64,000 nt of DNA. Source: Bin5 sp965218625. GTDB lineage: Bacteria > Chloroflexota > Anaerolineae > Caldilineales > Caldilineaceae. The notes beneath the pieces are model-generated. The model ran no database searches and was not told where the DNA came from. It saw only the letters and a list, made by a program, of their open reading frames with translations. How positions within the stretch are numbered: position 1 is the first letter of the stretch; each line of letters starts with the position of its first letter. Below are positions 46,774-55,747 of the stretch, one piece after another. A program made the translations under genes and the position numbers. Where the stretch lies: the NCBI GenBank assembly GCA_965218625.1, contig CBDCLG010000014.1:310001-374000 (forward strand), in the 5' to 3' direction.

Positions 46774-47379
46774 ACGTTCCCTAAAAGAGCACGGGACATA
46801 TTCAATGCAGAAAAGATAACTCTCGAATATAAATCGGGCATGACTTCACGCGAAATTGTTGGCAAAATTCTGGCGTCGGCAGGCAAACGTCTAAAGGCCG
46901 GCGAAGTTGCGGAATACCTGGTTGGGGCAAAACTCTCCCTCCGATTTCCAAGTTACAACATCAGGAATTCGGCAGCCAGCACTGCCGATCTGCAAACAGA
47001 AGAACAAGGGGATTTCCAGATCAACGATTGTGTTTTTCATGTGTCCGTGGCCCCCAATAGAGGTCATTTCGATAAGTGCCTAGGCAATTTAGCGGATGGG
47101 CTTAGGGTCTTTCTGCTTGTACCCGACGAAATCTTGGCAGGTACACGACAGAACGCGCAAATGGATACAGATGGCCAGGTCTCGGTGGAGGCCATAGAAT
47201 CCTTCGTGTCCCAGAACATAGAGGAATTATCCGATTTTTCAGGATCAAGAGTTCCCCAAAACATTAGGTGCCTATTGGACAGATATAACGAAAGATTGGC
47301 CGAAGTAGAGACTGATTTGTCATTGCAAATCAAGATCCCCGGGGTTCTGAAAAAGTAGGCAAGCGGAAATAACTCCAAG

Positions 47380-48588
47380 ATGCAATCTGACTTTCCACCC
47401 ATCAATTCAATGAACTCGACACTTTCCTTTGTAGAGTATTTCGCGGGCATTGGTCTGTTTCGTATGGGGCTTGAGGCGGCGGGCTGGAAGGTCGTTTATG
47501 CAAATGACTGGAGCGCCGAACGCGAGCAAATGTACAAAGGTTTTTTTGGCGAAAGTTATCTGGTGCGGGACGTCTTTTCCTTGGAGGCTGAGGCAATCCC
47601 CCAGGCGACCTTAGCTACATGCTCCTTCCCCTGCATCGATTTGTCGCTTGCCGGGAAGGGTAAAGGCATTAATGGAAGGCATTCGGGTGCTTTTTGGGGA
47701 TTTCACGAGATTCTGAAGAAACAGGGAGAAAACGCGCCACCGATCGTTTTGTTGGAAAATGTAACAGGATGGTTGTATTCCAATGGCGGGAGTGACTTCT
47801 GCGTTACAGCGAAATCTCTTAATGACCTTGGATACTCTTGCGATGTTTTTATGCTAAACGCTCGTTCCTTTGTTCCACAGAGCCGCCCCCGTCTCTTCAT
47901 GATAGGAGTAAGATCGGCCAGTGTGGATGATGATTCTCCTCATTTCACTTCTAGGTCAAAGAGACTGCTGCCACATCGACTGAGATTGCTGATGCTAGAA
48001 AATGAAGATATTCAATGGGCGCGACTTGAAATCCCGGAACCTCCATCTTACTTAAGCGAAGGTTTCACGGATTCCACGGTTGAAAGACTTCCGCAAGAGG
48101 ATCCCCGCTGGTGGCCCGAGCAGAAGGTCGAGAAGCATTTGGGCATGATGTCCTCTTCTCATTTAGAAATGGTGAAAAAACTGGCTTGCGGAAGTAAGGA
48201 AAATTTTAGAACGTTTTATCGGCGACGTCGTGCGCAAGGGCAACGTGCGGAGGTTCGAAGTGATGACATTGCTGGCTGCCTACGGACTGCAGTCGGGGGG
48301 AGTGGCAAGCAATTCTTGGTCGCTGCGGGTAACGGGAGAATCCGAATGAGGACTCTTACAGCAAGGGAGTACGCCCGCTTGCAAGGTGTGCCCGATTCAT
48401 TTCCAATTGTGGCAAAGACTGAGAGACAGTCCCTTAGCGCATTTGGTGATGCAGTCTGTGTTCCCGTCGTTACATGGATTGCGACGCATGTATTGAGTCC
48501 TTTGATACAGAAGTTACATTTAGAAACCGAAAACGAGCCGCAAACCAGACAAGAGCCGGTTTGGCAGATTGTCTGGAAAAGCTTTTAG
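47380..48588 (+). CDS. DNA (cytosine-5-)-methyltransferase
   Basis: A 402-residue C5-methyltransferase. Motif I is FAGIGLFRMGLEAAGW (21-36), motif IV is CSFPCIDLSLAG with catalytic Cys85, motif VI is ENVTG (126-130), motif VIII is QSRPRLFMIG (167-176). The C-terminal motifs IX-X read RTLTAREYARLQGVPDSFP and SLSAFGDAVCVPV. The target-recognition part (about 215-310) is short. A complete set of motifs suggests activity. It begins 22 bp after the split DUF4928 gene; ATG 47410 is an alternative start. Its recognition sequence is unknown. Confidence 0.92.
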   Translation: MQSDFPPINSMNSTLSFVEYFAGIGLFRMGLEAAGWKVVYANDWSAEREQMYKGFFGESYLVRDVFSLEAEAIPQATLATCSFPCIDLSLAGKGKGINGRHSGAFWGFHEILKKQGENAPPIVLLENVTGWLYSNGGSDFCVTAKSLNDLGYSCDVFMLNARSFVPQSRPRLFMIGVRSASVDDDSPHFTSRSKRLLPHRLRLLMLENEDIQWARLEIPEPPSYLSEGFTDSTVERLPQEDPRWWPEQKVEKHLGMMSSSHLEMVKKLACGSKENFRTFYRRRRAQGQRAEVRSDDIAGCLRTAVGGSGKQFLVAAGNGRIRMRTLTAREYARLQGVPDSFPIVAKTERQSLSAFGDAVCVPVVTWIATHVLSPLIQKLHLETENEPQTRQEPVWQIVWKSF

Positions 48589-48682
48589 GTGGCTACAAAA
48601 GAGTTCAACGTTCGTTGTCCATGTAAATCATTCAATTGCCCAATGCCGGCTGTTGCGCAGTTCACACGCCGCGGGGCTGACC

Positions 48683-49093
48683 ATGGTCGACAAAGTAAGT
48701 CCAACCATTCGCAGTCGCATAATGGCGCGAGTTAAGTCTAAAGGCATGAAGCCGGAGATGCAGGTACGCCGGCTCCTTCACAGCATGGGATACCGTTATC
48801 GCCTGCATCGAAAAGATTTACCTGGTAGACCCGACTTGGTGTTTCCTTCGCGACGCAAGGTCGTTTTTGTGAACGGATGCTTTTGGCATTTCCATTCGGG
48901 ATGCTCAAAGGTGCGAATTCCCGCCACCAACCGGGACTATTGGGTAACAAAGTTGGAGCGCAACAGAGCCAGAGATGAGCGAAATGTCGTTATGCTTGAA
49001 GAAAACGGGTGGTCCGTGATGACCGTGTGGGAGTGCCAGTTGCAGGACACGGTTTCGACGACTGAGCGATTAGTTACATTTCTCGATTCCTAA
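48683..49093 (+). CDS. vsr: Very short patch repair (Vsr) endonuclease
   Basis: A 136-residue Vsr protein. ATG 48683 gives the standard N-terminus (MVDKVSPTIRSRIMARVKSK); the frame is open further upstream without similarity. Asp51 in GRPDLVF and His69 in CFWHFHSGC match the metal-binding and catalytic positions of E. coli Vsr. It nicks T:G mismatches made by deamination of 5-methylcytosine, protecting the sites of the adjacent methyltransferase. It lies 94 bp after that gene. Confidence 0.93.
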   Translation: MVDKVSPTIRSRIMARVKSKGMKPEMQVRRLLHSMGYRYRLHRKDLPGRPDLVFPSRRKVVFVNGCFWHFHSGCSKVRIPATNRDYWVTKLERNRARDERNVVMLEENGWSVMTVWECQLQDTVSTTERLVTFLDS

Positions 49094-49154
49094 TTTGCAT
49101 CCCGCTTTTGCGAAGCCGACACCCCCCTCTTCATGTACTGAACACGGCACCAAC

Positions 49155-50408
49155 TCAATCCAACTGCTGCAGCTCCGTCTTCGGCAGCTCCTTGGTCGGG
49201 TCGACGAAGGGGACGCGCACGACTTCGGCGTCGATGAGGCCGTCGGCGGGGAGCTGCACCTTCACTTGCGTGCCCCTCTTCCAGTGCGTGCGCGGCATGA
49301 CGGCAAGGGCGATGTTGGAATCCTGGGCCGGCGACCAGAAGGCGCTGGTGACGTAGCCGACGTCATCGCCTGAGCCGCTGTCCTTGACCAGATAGAAGTC
49401 CTCGTTGTACCAGACGATCGGCTGGCCGCCGAGCCGCAGACCGACGAGCCGCTGCTGCACACCCTCCTGCTTGATCCTCGTGAGCGCCTCCTTGCCGATG
49501 AAATCACCCTTGTCGAGGTCAACCTGCCAGCCGAGGCGGACTTCGTAGGGGTTGTTCTCGATGTCCATGTCCTGGCCGTAGGAGAGGATGCCGGCCTCGA
49601 TGCGGCGGATGTGACTGGGCGCGATGACGCCGAGGTTGAACTCCTCGCCCTGTTCGAGGATGTAGGGCCAGACGTCGTCGGCGTGGAGCATGGCGTTGTG
49701 CAGGTAGATCTCGAAGCCGAGCTCGGCGGAGAAGCCGGTGCGCGAGATGGTGACGCGATGGCCGTTGACTGTGTCGTGGATCAGGCCGTAGTAGGGCATC
49801 TCGCGCACGTGGGAGCCGACCATCTTCTCCAGCAGATCGGCCGATTTGGGGCCCTGGATCTGGACAGGGGAGACGTCGAGCTCGTGGATGTCGACGTTGA
49901 ATCTACCGGTGGCGTTGACGCCCTGGGCCCAGAGCAGCACATCGGAGTCGGAGATGCTGAACCAGAATTCGTCCTCGGCGACGCGCAGCAGCACGGGGTC
50001 GTTGATGATGCCGCCGTACTGGTTGCAGAGGATGACATAGCGGGCCTGCATAGACGGCAGGAGCGTGTGGACGTCGCGGGTGATGAGGTAGTCGACGAAC
50101 GCGGCGGCGTCGGGGCCTTTGATGCAGATCTGACGTTCGACGGCGACGTCCCACATGCTGACGTGCTCAGTGAGGAATTTGTACTCGGCGAGCATGCCGC
50201 CGTCCTCGGGCTTGATGTAGGCGCGCGGGTGATACTGATGGTTGTAGGTGGTGTAGGCCCAGCAGCCGGCGGCCTTGGAGAGGTGCCACCAGGGCGACTT
50301 GCGGATGCGGGTCGAGATGAGCATGCGGGCGTCGCTGTTGCCGCTCTGGCGCAGGTTGATCGGCAGGCGGCGGCGCTTGAGGCCATCGATGAGTAGGGTC
50401 TGTGTCAT
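49155..50408 (-). CDS. GcvT-family folate-dependent aminomethyltransferase/demethylase
   Basis: A 417-residue GcvT-like protein: SMWDVAVERQICIKGPDAA and QIQGPKSADLLEKMVG in the folate-binding domain, RTGFSAELGFEIYL near the substrate site, and a C-terminal GCV_T_C domain with YVTSAFWSPAQDSNIALAV. It is longer than the glycine cleavage T protein and no gcvH or gcvP is nearby, so a demethylase role (glycine, betaine, DMSP or aromatic methyl groups) is more likely. It follows the DMGDH-like gene on the same strand, separated by 143 bp with short repeats. Confidence 0.85.
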   Translation of the reverse strand: MTQTLLIDGLKRRRLPINLRQSGNSDARMLISTRIRKSPWWHLSKAAGCWAYTTYNHQYHPRAYIKPEDGGMLAEYKFLTEHVSMWDVAVERQICIKGPDAAAFVDYLITRDVHTLLPSMQARYVILCNQYGGIINDPVLLRVAEDEFWFSISDSDVLLWAQGVNATGRFNVDIHELDVSPVQIQGPKSADLLEKMVGSHVREMPYYGLIHDTVNGHRVTISRTGFSAELGFEIYLHNAMLHADDVWPYILEQGEEFNLGVIAPSHIRRIEAGILSYGQDMDIENNPYEVRLGWQVDLDKGDFIGKEALTRIKQEGVQQRLVGLRLGGQPIVWYNEDFYLVKDSGSGDDVGYVTSAFWSPAQDSNIALAVMPRTHWKRGTQVKVQLPADGLIDAEVVRVPFVDPTKELPKTELQQLD

Positions 50409-50428
50409 GTGTGGTTGCTCCGAACGTC

Positions 50429-50456
50429 AGTGGATAGTGGATAGTGGTTAGTGGAT
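50429..50456. repeat. Four tandem 7-bp units upstream of the GcvT-like gene
   Basis: AGTGGAT occurs four times in a row (third copy AGTGGTT) just before the GcvT-like start at 50408 on the minus strand. It is simple-sequence and may be slippage-prone; a regulatory role is not shown. Confidence 0.7.
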
Positions 50457-50551
50457 AGTTGCATTTCAGGATTTTAGTCTTGTGCCGCGGGGGTCGTAGA
50501 GGGGGTCTTTTGCGACCGTTGCGGGAAGATGTTTGCCGAAGTAGAGGATAT

Positions 50552-52924
50552 TCAGGTTGGTCCCTCTTCAGCGTGGTCGGTTGGCAGGTAGCCGTATGCG
50601 ATGCCGCGGCCGATGGTGTGGCCGTAGTTGGCGCTGGTGACGTAGCCGAGCACGCGCTCGCCGTCGACGATCGGCTCTTTGCCCATGACGACGGCGTCCG
50701 GGTCGTCGAGGGTCATGCAGCAGAGCCGGCGGGAGAGGCCCTCGGCGCGGATTCTTTGCAGAGCGTCGCGGCCGATGAAGTCATCTTTGTCGAGGCGGAC
50801 GGCGAAACCGAGGCCCGCTTCGTATGGATTGTACTCGGTGTGGATGTCCTGGCCCCAGAGCCGGTAACCCTTTTCGAGGCGCAGCGAGTCGAAGGCGCCG
50901 CCGCCGGCCGCGATCAGGCCTAGGGGACGGCCGGCTTCCCAGAGGATGTCCCAGAGGCGCAGGCCCTGGTCGACCGGGGCGTAGAGCTCCCAGCCGAGCT
51001 CGCCGACGTATGAGATACGCAGCGCCAGAACGGGGAGCTCGGCGACGGTGATGCGCTGCGCGGTCAGGTAGGGGAAGGCGGCGTTGCCCAAGTCATCTTC
51101 GCTGACGCGGCTGAGCAGGTCGCGGGCGCGCGGCCCCCAGAGGCCGATGCAGCAGTGGCCGGACGAGATGTCGGTCAGAATGGCGGAGCCGTCGTGCGGC
51201 AGGTGGGCCTCGATCCAGTCCAGGTCGTGGAGGCCCGTTGCGCCGCCGGTGACGATCATGAAGCGCTCCTCTGCCAGGCGGGTGACGGTCAGGTCGCACT
51301 TGATGCCGCCGCTGGGCGTCAGCATGGCGGTGTAGGTAATGGCGCCGGCCGGCCTGTCGATCCGGTTGGAGGCCAGGCGCTGGAGCGCGGGGAGCGCGCC
51401 GGGACCGGTCAGCTCGAAAATGGCGAATGGAGTAAGGTCGAAAAGGGCCACTCGTTCTCTGGTGACGGCGTGTTCGGCGGCGACCGCGGGCGACCATTCC
51501 TGCGCAGCCCAACCGTCGCGCTCGGCGCCGACCACATCGAGGGCGTCGAGCAAGGGCAGGTTGGCATCGTACCACTGCGGGCGTTCCCAGCCGGCGTTTT
51601 CGAAGAAGTGTGCGCCCAATTCCCGCTGGCGCGGGTGGAATGGGGTCAGCCGCAGGTTGCGGGGGTGGGTCATCTGCTGACGCGGGTGGATGATGTCGTA
51701 GACCTCGCGGTACTGCTGCGCGGCGCGGGCGCGGACGTAGGGGCGGCTGAGCGCATGGGGGTGGAAGCGTCGTATATCGCACTCGTGCAGATCGACGCCG
51801 GGGTCGCCGCTGGCTATCCACTCGGCGACGGCCTGGCCGATGCCGCCGGCGTGCGTGATCCAGACGGCCTGGGCCGACCAGAAGCCGCGCACCTCTGGGG
51901 ATTCGCCCAGGACGGGAAAGCCATCGTTGGTGAAGGAGAAGATGCCGTTCAGTCTGCTGGTCAGCTCTACATTCTTGAGGCTGGGCATCAGCTCGCCGGC
52001 CGCGGTCAGCGCGGCCTCGAAGTGGGCCGGGGGGAAGGTCATTTCGGCGGGGGGCATGCCGTTGACCGCGTGGTCGGGGAGGTCGGCGGCGTCGAGCAGG
52101 AGGGGTTCGTGCAGGTAGGAGCCGATGCCGATGCTCTCGCCGACCTGGCGGAAATACATGGCCTTGTCCTGGTGGCGCAGGAGGGGGAGCGAGACCTCTT
52201 CGGTTGCGCCGGCCAGTTCGGGCAGCGGGTCGGTTACGGCGTACAGATGCTGCATTGGCGACAGGGGGATGGGCACGGCTGCCATGCCGCCGACTTTGGG
52301 CGCCCAGATACCTGTGGCAGCGACAACCAGGGCGGTCTTGATTTCGCCCTGGCTCGTATGCACGGCGGTGATGCGACCATTGTCGATTCCGAAACCGGTG
52401 ACCCTGGTGTGGCCAAAAAACTGCGCGCCGTTCATTTCGGCCGCGCGCGCCATGGCCGCGGCGGGCCTGGTCGCCTTCGTGTGGATGTCGGAGGGGACGT
52501 AGAGCGCGCCCAGGATACGGTCGGAGAGAAGCGGAAAGCGGGCGCGCGCCTCTCTCGGGCTGAGCAGGTGGCATTCGACGCCCCAGGCGAGGCCGTAGCC
52601 TTGCTTGCGCTTCAGGTCGGTGAGGCGTTCGGGGGTCCAGGCGACCTCCAGGCTGCCGACCGTTTTGGCGCAGGGCTCGCCGTCAAGTTGCATGCTGGTC
52701 CAGAGATCGACGGTGTGGCGTGCGAATCCGGTCATCGTCTTGGAGGCGTTTACCTGGAAGACGAGGCCGGGCGCGTGGGAGGTTGAGCCGCCTGTCTCGA
52801 AGAGAGGCCCTTGATCGACGACGACGATTTCGCGCCAGCCGAGTTTCGACAGGTGGTATGCGACGCTGCAGCCGGCGATGCCGGCGCCGATGATTACTGC
52901 GCTGGCGTGGGTTGGCAAAGACAT
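50552..52924 (-). CDS. FAD-dependent dimethylglycine/sarcosine dehydrogenase-like protein (DAO-GcvT fusion)
   Basis: A 790-residue two-part enzyme. The N-terminal half (about 1-380) is a DAO-type FAD domain with GAGIAG (13-18), VVVDQG and STSHAPGLV, where His50 matches the His that binds FAD covalently in dimethylglycine dehydrogenase. A connecting FAO_M-like segment leads to a GcvT half (about 420-780) with FDLTPFAIFELTGPGAL, GELGWELYAP and RPLGLIAAGGGAFDSLRLEK. It would oxidise an N-methyl amine and pass formaldehyde to tetrahydrofolate. It forms a one-carbon pair with the next gene. Confidence 0.9.
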   Translation of the reverse strand: MSLPTHASAVIIGAGIAGCSVAYHLSKLGWREIVVVDQGPLFETGGSTSHAPGLVFQVNASKTMTGFARHTVDLWTSMQLDGEPCAKTVGSLEVAWTPERLTDLKRKQGYGLAWGVECHLLSPREARARFPLLSDRILGALYVPSDIHTKATRPAAAMARAAEMNGAQFFGHTRVTGFGIDNGRITAVHTSQGEIKTALVVAATGIWAPKVGGMAAVPIPLSPMQHLYAVTDPLPELAGATEEVSLPLLRHQDKAMYFRQVGESIGIGSYLHEPLLLDAADLPDHAVNGMPPAEMTFPPAHFEAALTAAGELMPSLKNVELTSRLNGIFSFTNDGFPVLGESPEVRGFWSAQAVWITHAGGIGQAVAEWIASGDPGVDLHECDIRRFHPHALSRPYVRARAAQQYREVYDIIHPRQQMTHPRNLRLTPFHPRQRELGAHFFENAGWERPQWYDANLPLLDALDVVGAERDGWAAQEWSPAVAAEHAVTRERVALFDLTPFAIFELTGPGALPALQRLASNRIDRPAGAITYTAMLTPSGGIKCDLTVTRLAEERFMIVTGGATGLHDLDWIEAHLPHDGSAILTDISSGHCCIGLWGPRARDLLSRVSEDDLGNAAFPYLTAQRITVAELPVLALRISYVGELGWELYAPVDQGLRLWDILWEAGRPLGLIAAGGGAFDSLRLEKGYRLWGQDIHTEYNPYEAGLGFAVRLDKDDFIGRDALQRIRAEGLSRRLCCMTLDDPDAVVMGKEPIVDGERVLGYVTSANYGHTIGRGIAYGYLPTDHAEEGPT

Positions 52925-53015
52925 GTGAGTTGTTGGTTTCTAGCTCTTAGCTCTAGTAGCAATTCGTGTTGCGAGGGCCCACTGGGCGTCGACAATAAGC
53001 AAAGAGAAAATGCAG

Positions 53016-54023
53016 TCAGGCCATGATGCTGAGCTTCTCGTAGGGGACGGCGAGTCGCAGCGGCTGGTTGTTGAAGAAGCGCTGGATGTCGCGGGCGATC
53101 TCTTCGACGAGGCGCAGGCGGCTCTCGGAGGTGTGGCCCGAGACGTGGGGGGAGAGAAAGACGTTGTCCAAATCGCGCAGGGGATGGTCCGGGGGAAGCG
53201 GTTCCGGCTCGAAGACGTCGATGTAGGCGTTGAAGCGTTTTTTCTGCAGCTCGGCGACCAAGGCGTCCTGGTCCAGCACCCAGGTGCGGGCGGTGTGAAC
53301 GAAGAGCGCGCCGTCGCGGACCGACTCGAAATGGGCGCGGGTGATCATTTTCCTGGTTTCCGGCGTGATCGGTGCGTGGACGGAGATGATGTCGGCGTTG
53401 GCGAAGAGTTCTTCGAGGGTGACAGAGCGCACTTCGAGCAGGCGGGCCTCCTCGTCGCTCAGATAGGGGTCGTAGACGCTCACGTCGCAGCCGAATGGTT
53501 TGAGTAGGCCGATGACGCGGCGGCCGACCATACTGGCGGAGACGATGCCGATTTTCTTGGCGTAAAGGGAGTATCCGAACTGTTCGTCCGCGCTTTTCCA
53601 GCCGCGTTCGGTCTTCATGATCTGTTCGTAGCGGAGGAGGTTGCGCTGGCCGCTCAGCATGGCCCAGAGGGTGTATTCGGCGACCGACTCGGCGATGACG
53701 TCGGCGGCGCTGAGGAGCACGATGCCGCGTTCATGGCCGGCCGGGGCAAGACGGGTCTTGACCGAGCCGGCGGCGTGGCCGACGATCTGGAGGTTGTCGG
53801 CCGCGGCGACGTGTTCCTCGGTGATCTGGGGCGAGCCCCAGGAGGTGATGACGGCGGCGGCGCCGGGCAGCATTTCAAGCAGTTCGTCGCTTGTGTAGTT
53901 GCGGCCCAGTTCGTTCCAGAATACGGCGCCGAGGCTCTCCAGGATGGCGACGGCCTCCGGGGAGAGGATATGTTCGGAAAGGCCCTCCGGGGGCAGGTAG
54001 AGGATTTTGCGGTTTTGCGTCAT
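53016..54023 (-). CDS. D-isomer-specific 2-hydroxyacid dehydrogenase
   Basis: A 335-residue NAD-dependent dehydrogenase. The Rossmann segment reads GIVSASMVGRRVIGLLKPFG, in which the usual GxGxxG is changed to ASMVGRRV. The catalytic Arg is in FVHTARTWVLD and the His in LSPHVSGHTSES. The substrate is a 2-hydroxy acid, not identified. It lies close upstream of the DMGDH-like gene on the same strand (91 bp). Confidence 0.87.
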   Translation of the reverse strand: MTQNRKILYLPPEGLSEHILSPEAVAILESLGAVFWNELGRNYTSDELLEMLPGAAAVITSWGSPQITEEHVAAADNLQIVGHAAGSVKTRLAPAGHERGIVLLSAADVIAESVAEYTLWAMLSGQRNLLRYEQIMKTERGWKSADEQFGYSLYAKKIGIVSASMVGRRVIGLLKPFGCDVSVYDPYLSDEEARLLEVRSVTLEELFANADIISVHAPITPETRKMITRAHFESVRDGALFVHTARTWVLDQDALVAELQKKRFNAYIDVFEPEPLPPDHPLRDLDNVFLSPHVSGHTSESRLRLVEEIARDIQRFFNNQPLRLAVPYEKLSIMA

Positions 54024-54032
54024 GGGGATGTT

Positions 54033-54134
54033 TCAGCCTTTCACGCCGCTCAGCGAGATGCCGCGAATAATGTAGCGCTGCATAAGTACAAAGACGAGTA
54101 GGGTCGGCAGAAAACAAGAAACCGCACCTGCCTT
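54033..54134 (-). pseudogene. Orphan 3' tail of a carbohydrate ABC permease, second
   Basis: About 33 codons read AGAVSCFLPTLLVFVLMQRY then IIRGISLSGVKG and a stop (54033-54035), the classic C-terminus of MalG/UgpE-type sugar permeases. No start, upstream helices or partner genes are present; the region before it is the end of an unrelated intergenic stretch by hisS. It is a second, better-kept example of the remnant seen at 43.9 kb. Confidence 0.72.
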
Positions 54135-54185
54135 AGAAGCTACAGGAGCCAATACAGGTCTTGTCGGGGAAGAGTTCCCCGAGCG

Positions 54186-55562
54186 CTATTGGAGTCGCTC
54201 GCGCAAGCTGTCGGCGGCATCTGCTCGCGCCACCGATGCCTGTTCGCCGCTGACCAGGTCTTTAACCGTGACGGCGCCGGCGGCAAGCTCGTTCCCGCCG
54301 AGCAGAAGGGCGAAGGGGATGTTGCGCTCTTCGGCGTAGCGGAACTGGCGGCCCAGGTTGTCGAGGTCGGGGTAGAGATCGACGCGCAGGCCGGCGTTGC
54401 GCAGCGCGTGCGCCAGCTCTGTGTTTGCGGCGAGGGTATCGGGGTCGAAGTTGGTGATCAGTACCTGCGGCTGCCCGGCCAGGTTCGCCGGGAAGAGGCC
54501 GCGCTCCTCCATGATGAGGATGATGCGCTCGAGTCCGAGGCTGAAGCCGCAGGCGGGGATGGAGCGGTTGCTGAACATGCCGATCAGATCGTCGTAGCGT
54601 CCGCCGCCGCCGCCGGAGCCGCTCAGGGTAGGAAATTCGACCTCGTAGGTCGGGCCGGTGTAGTAGCTCAGACCGCGCGCCAGGTAGGGGTCGATGCGGA
54701 TGTGCTGGCCGGCGGGGCCGGTCTGTGTCAGCGTGACGACCTCTTCGAGTTCGGTCACCGCCTGCGCGCCGCTGGTGGATTCTGCCAGTTTGTCGCGCAG
54801 CCAGTTGAGCACGGCGTCAGTCTCATCGGGCGCGGCGGCCATCAGCTCAAGCAGCGCGGCGGCGGCGGTCTGTGCGATGCCGCGGGCGTGCAGCTCTTTT
54901 TCGACGCCGTCGAGGCCGATTTTGTCGAGTTTGTCGACGGCGACGAGCGCGTCCGATTCGAGGGCTTCGGGCACGCCGCTCACCTCCATCAGACCGCGCA
55001 GGACGCCGCGGTGGTTGAGGCGCAGCAGGAAGCCGGAGGCATCGCGGCCGCGGAAGCCCAGCTCCTGCAGGACCTGGGCGCCGGCGTTGAGCACCTCGGC
55101 TTCGACCAGCCGGCTGGATGATCCGACCACGTCGAGGTCGCACTGGTAGAACTCGCGGTAGCGTCCTTTGGCGGGCCTGTCGGCGCGGTAGACGGGTGCG
55201 ATGTGGTAGCGTTTGAAGTAACGGGGAAGCTGGTTGCTGTACTCGGCGACGATGCGGGCGAGCGGCACTGTCAGGTCGTAGCGCAGGCCGGCGTCGGCGA
55301 TGTCGTTTTCGGTTGGGGTCGCGGCGAGGGCCCGCTGCAGCTTTGCTCCCCGTTTGGCGACGCGGAAGATAAGCTGGTCGCCCTCTTCGCCGTATTTGCC
55401 GAGCAGCGTATCGAGGCGTTCCATGACGGGGGTATCGAGCGGTTCAAAGCCGTAACTCTGGTAGACGCGTTCGATTACGCCGATGACAAATTGCCGGCGG
55501 AGCGCGTCCTGTGGCAGGAAGTCGCGTGCGCCGCTGATCGGCTTGGTCTGAAATCGGGCCAC
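54186..55562 (-). CDS. hisS: Histidyl-tRNA synthetase
   Basis: A 458-residue class II synthetase. It starts at GTG 55562 with AGGAG 8 bases upstream. Motif 1 begins SGARDFLPQDALRR, motif 2 is HIAPVYRADRPAKGRYREFY with the following QCDLDVVG, the histidine-A loop is ARGLSYYTGPTYEVE, the glycine loop is GGGGRYDDL, and motif 3 is CGFSLGLERIILIM. A C-terminal anticodon-binding domain follows (about 360-455). It charges tRNA-His. The ParA gene lies 185 bp upstream on the same strand. Confidence 0.96.
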   Translation of the reverse strand: MARFQTKPISGARDFLPQDALRRQFVIGVIERVYQSYGFEPLDTPVMERLDTLLGKYGEEGDQLIFRVAKRGAKLQRALAATPTENDIADAGLRYDLTVPLARIVAEYSNQLPRYFKRYHIAPVYRADRPAKGRYREFYQCDLDVVGSSSRLVEAEVLNAGAQVLQELGFRGRDASGFLLRLNHRGVLRGLMEVSGVPEALESDALVAVDKLDKIGLDGVEKELHARGIAQTAAAALLELMAAAPDETDAVLNWLRDKLAESTSGAQAVTELEEVVTLTQTGPAGQHIRIDPYLARGLSYYTGPTYEVEFPTLSGSGGGGGRYDDLIGMFSNRSIPACGFSLGLERIILIMEERGLFPANLAGQPQVLITNFDPDTLAANTELAHALRNAGLRVDLYPDLDNLGRQFRYAEERNIPFALLLGGNELAAGAVTVKDLVSGEQASVARADAADSLRERLQ

Positions 55563-55747
55563 CGAAATGTCTCCTGTGATGATACGCGTGCATGGCGAGG
55601 TGGAAGCGCGTTCACCTGCATCTTACACGAAGAGACGGAGGGAGAGAAAGATTTTCGGGAGGGGAGAGCGTTCCTGCCCCATCTGCGCGGCGTCCACCAA
55701 AGCTTGTGGCCAGGCCTGGGGAGGCACGCAGGTTTCAAGATACGTTT

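Larger units (their letters stand above)
45247..47358 (+). pseudogene. DUF4928 protein (probable restriction endonuclease), split by an IS5-family insertion
   Basis: The 5' part (45247-45621) encodes SRTRGNIAGGLIILENL and LLREGGRTNRGLMKNLQPLL; the 3' part (46774-47358) encodes EVAEYLVGAKLSLRFP, FHVSVAPNRGHFDKC, FLLVPDEILAGTRQNAQ and SFVSQNIEELSDFSGSRV, typical of DUF4928. Removing the IS and one copy of its 3-base flank joins them in frame as FLAKDTFPKRARDIFNAEKI, about 320 residues. The 3' half has its own ATG (46840) but would lack the N-terminus. DUF4928 genes are known beside C5-methyltransferases, and the next two genes are such a methyltransferase and Vsr, so it was probably the restriction partner. 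Confidence 0.85.

Noticed and set aside
48569..48682. N-terminal extension of Vsr
   Set aside because: The added residues have no similarity, overlap the methyltransferase end, and the standard Vsr N-terminus starts at ATG 48683.
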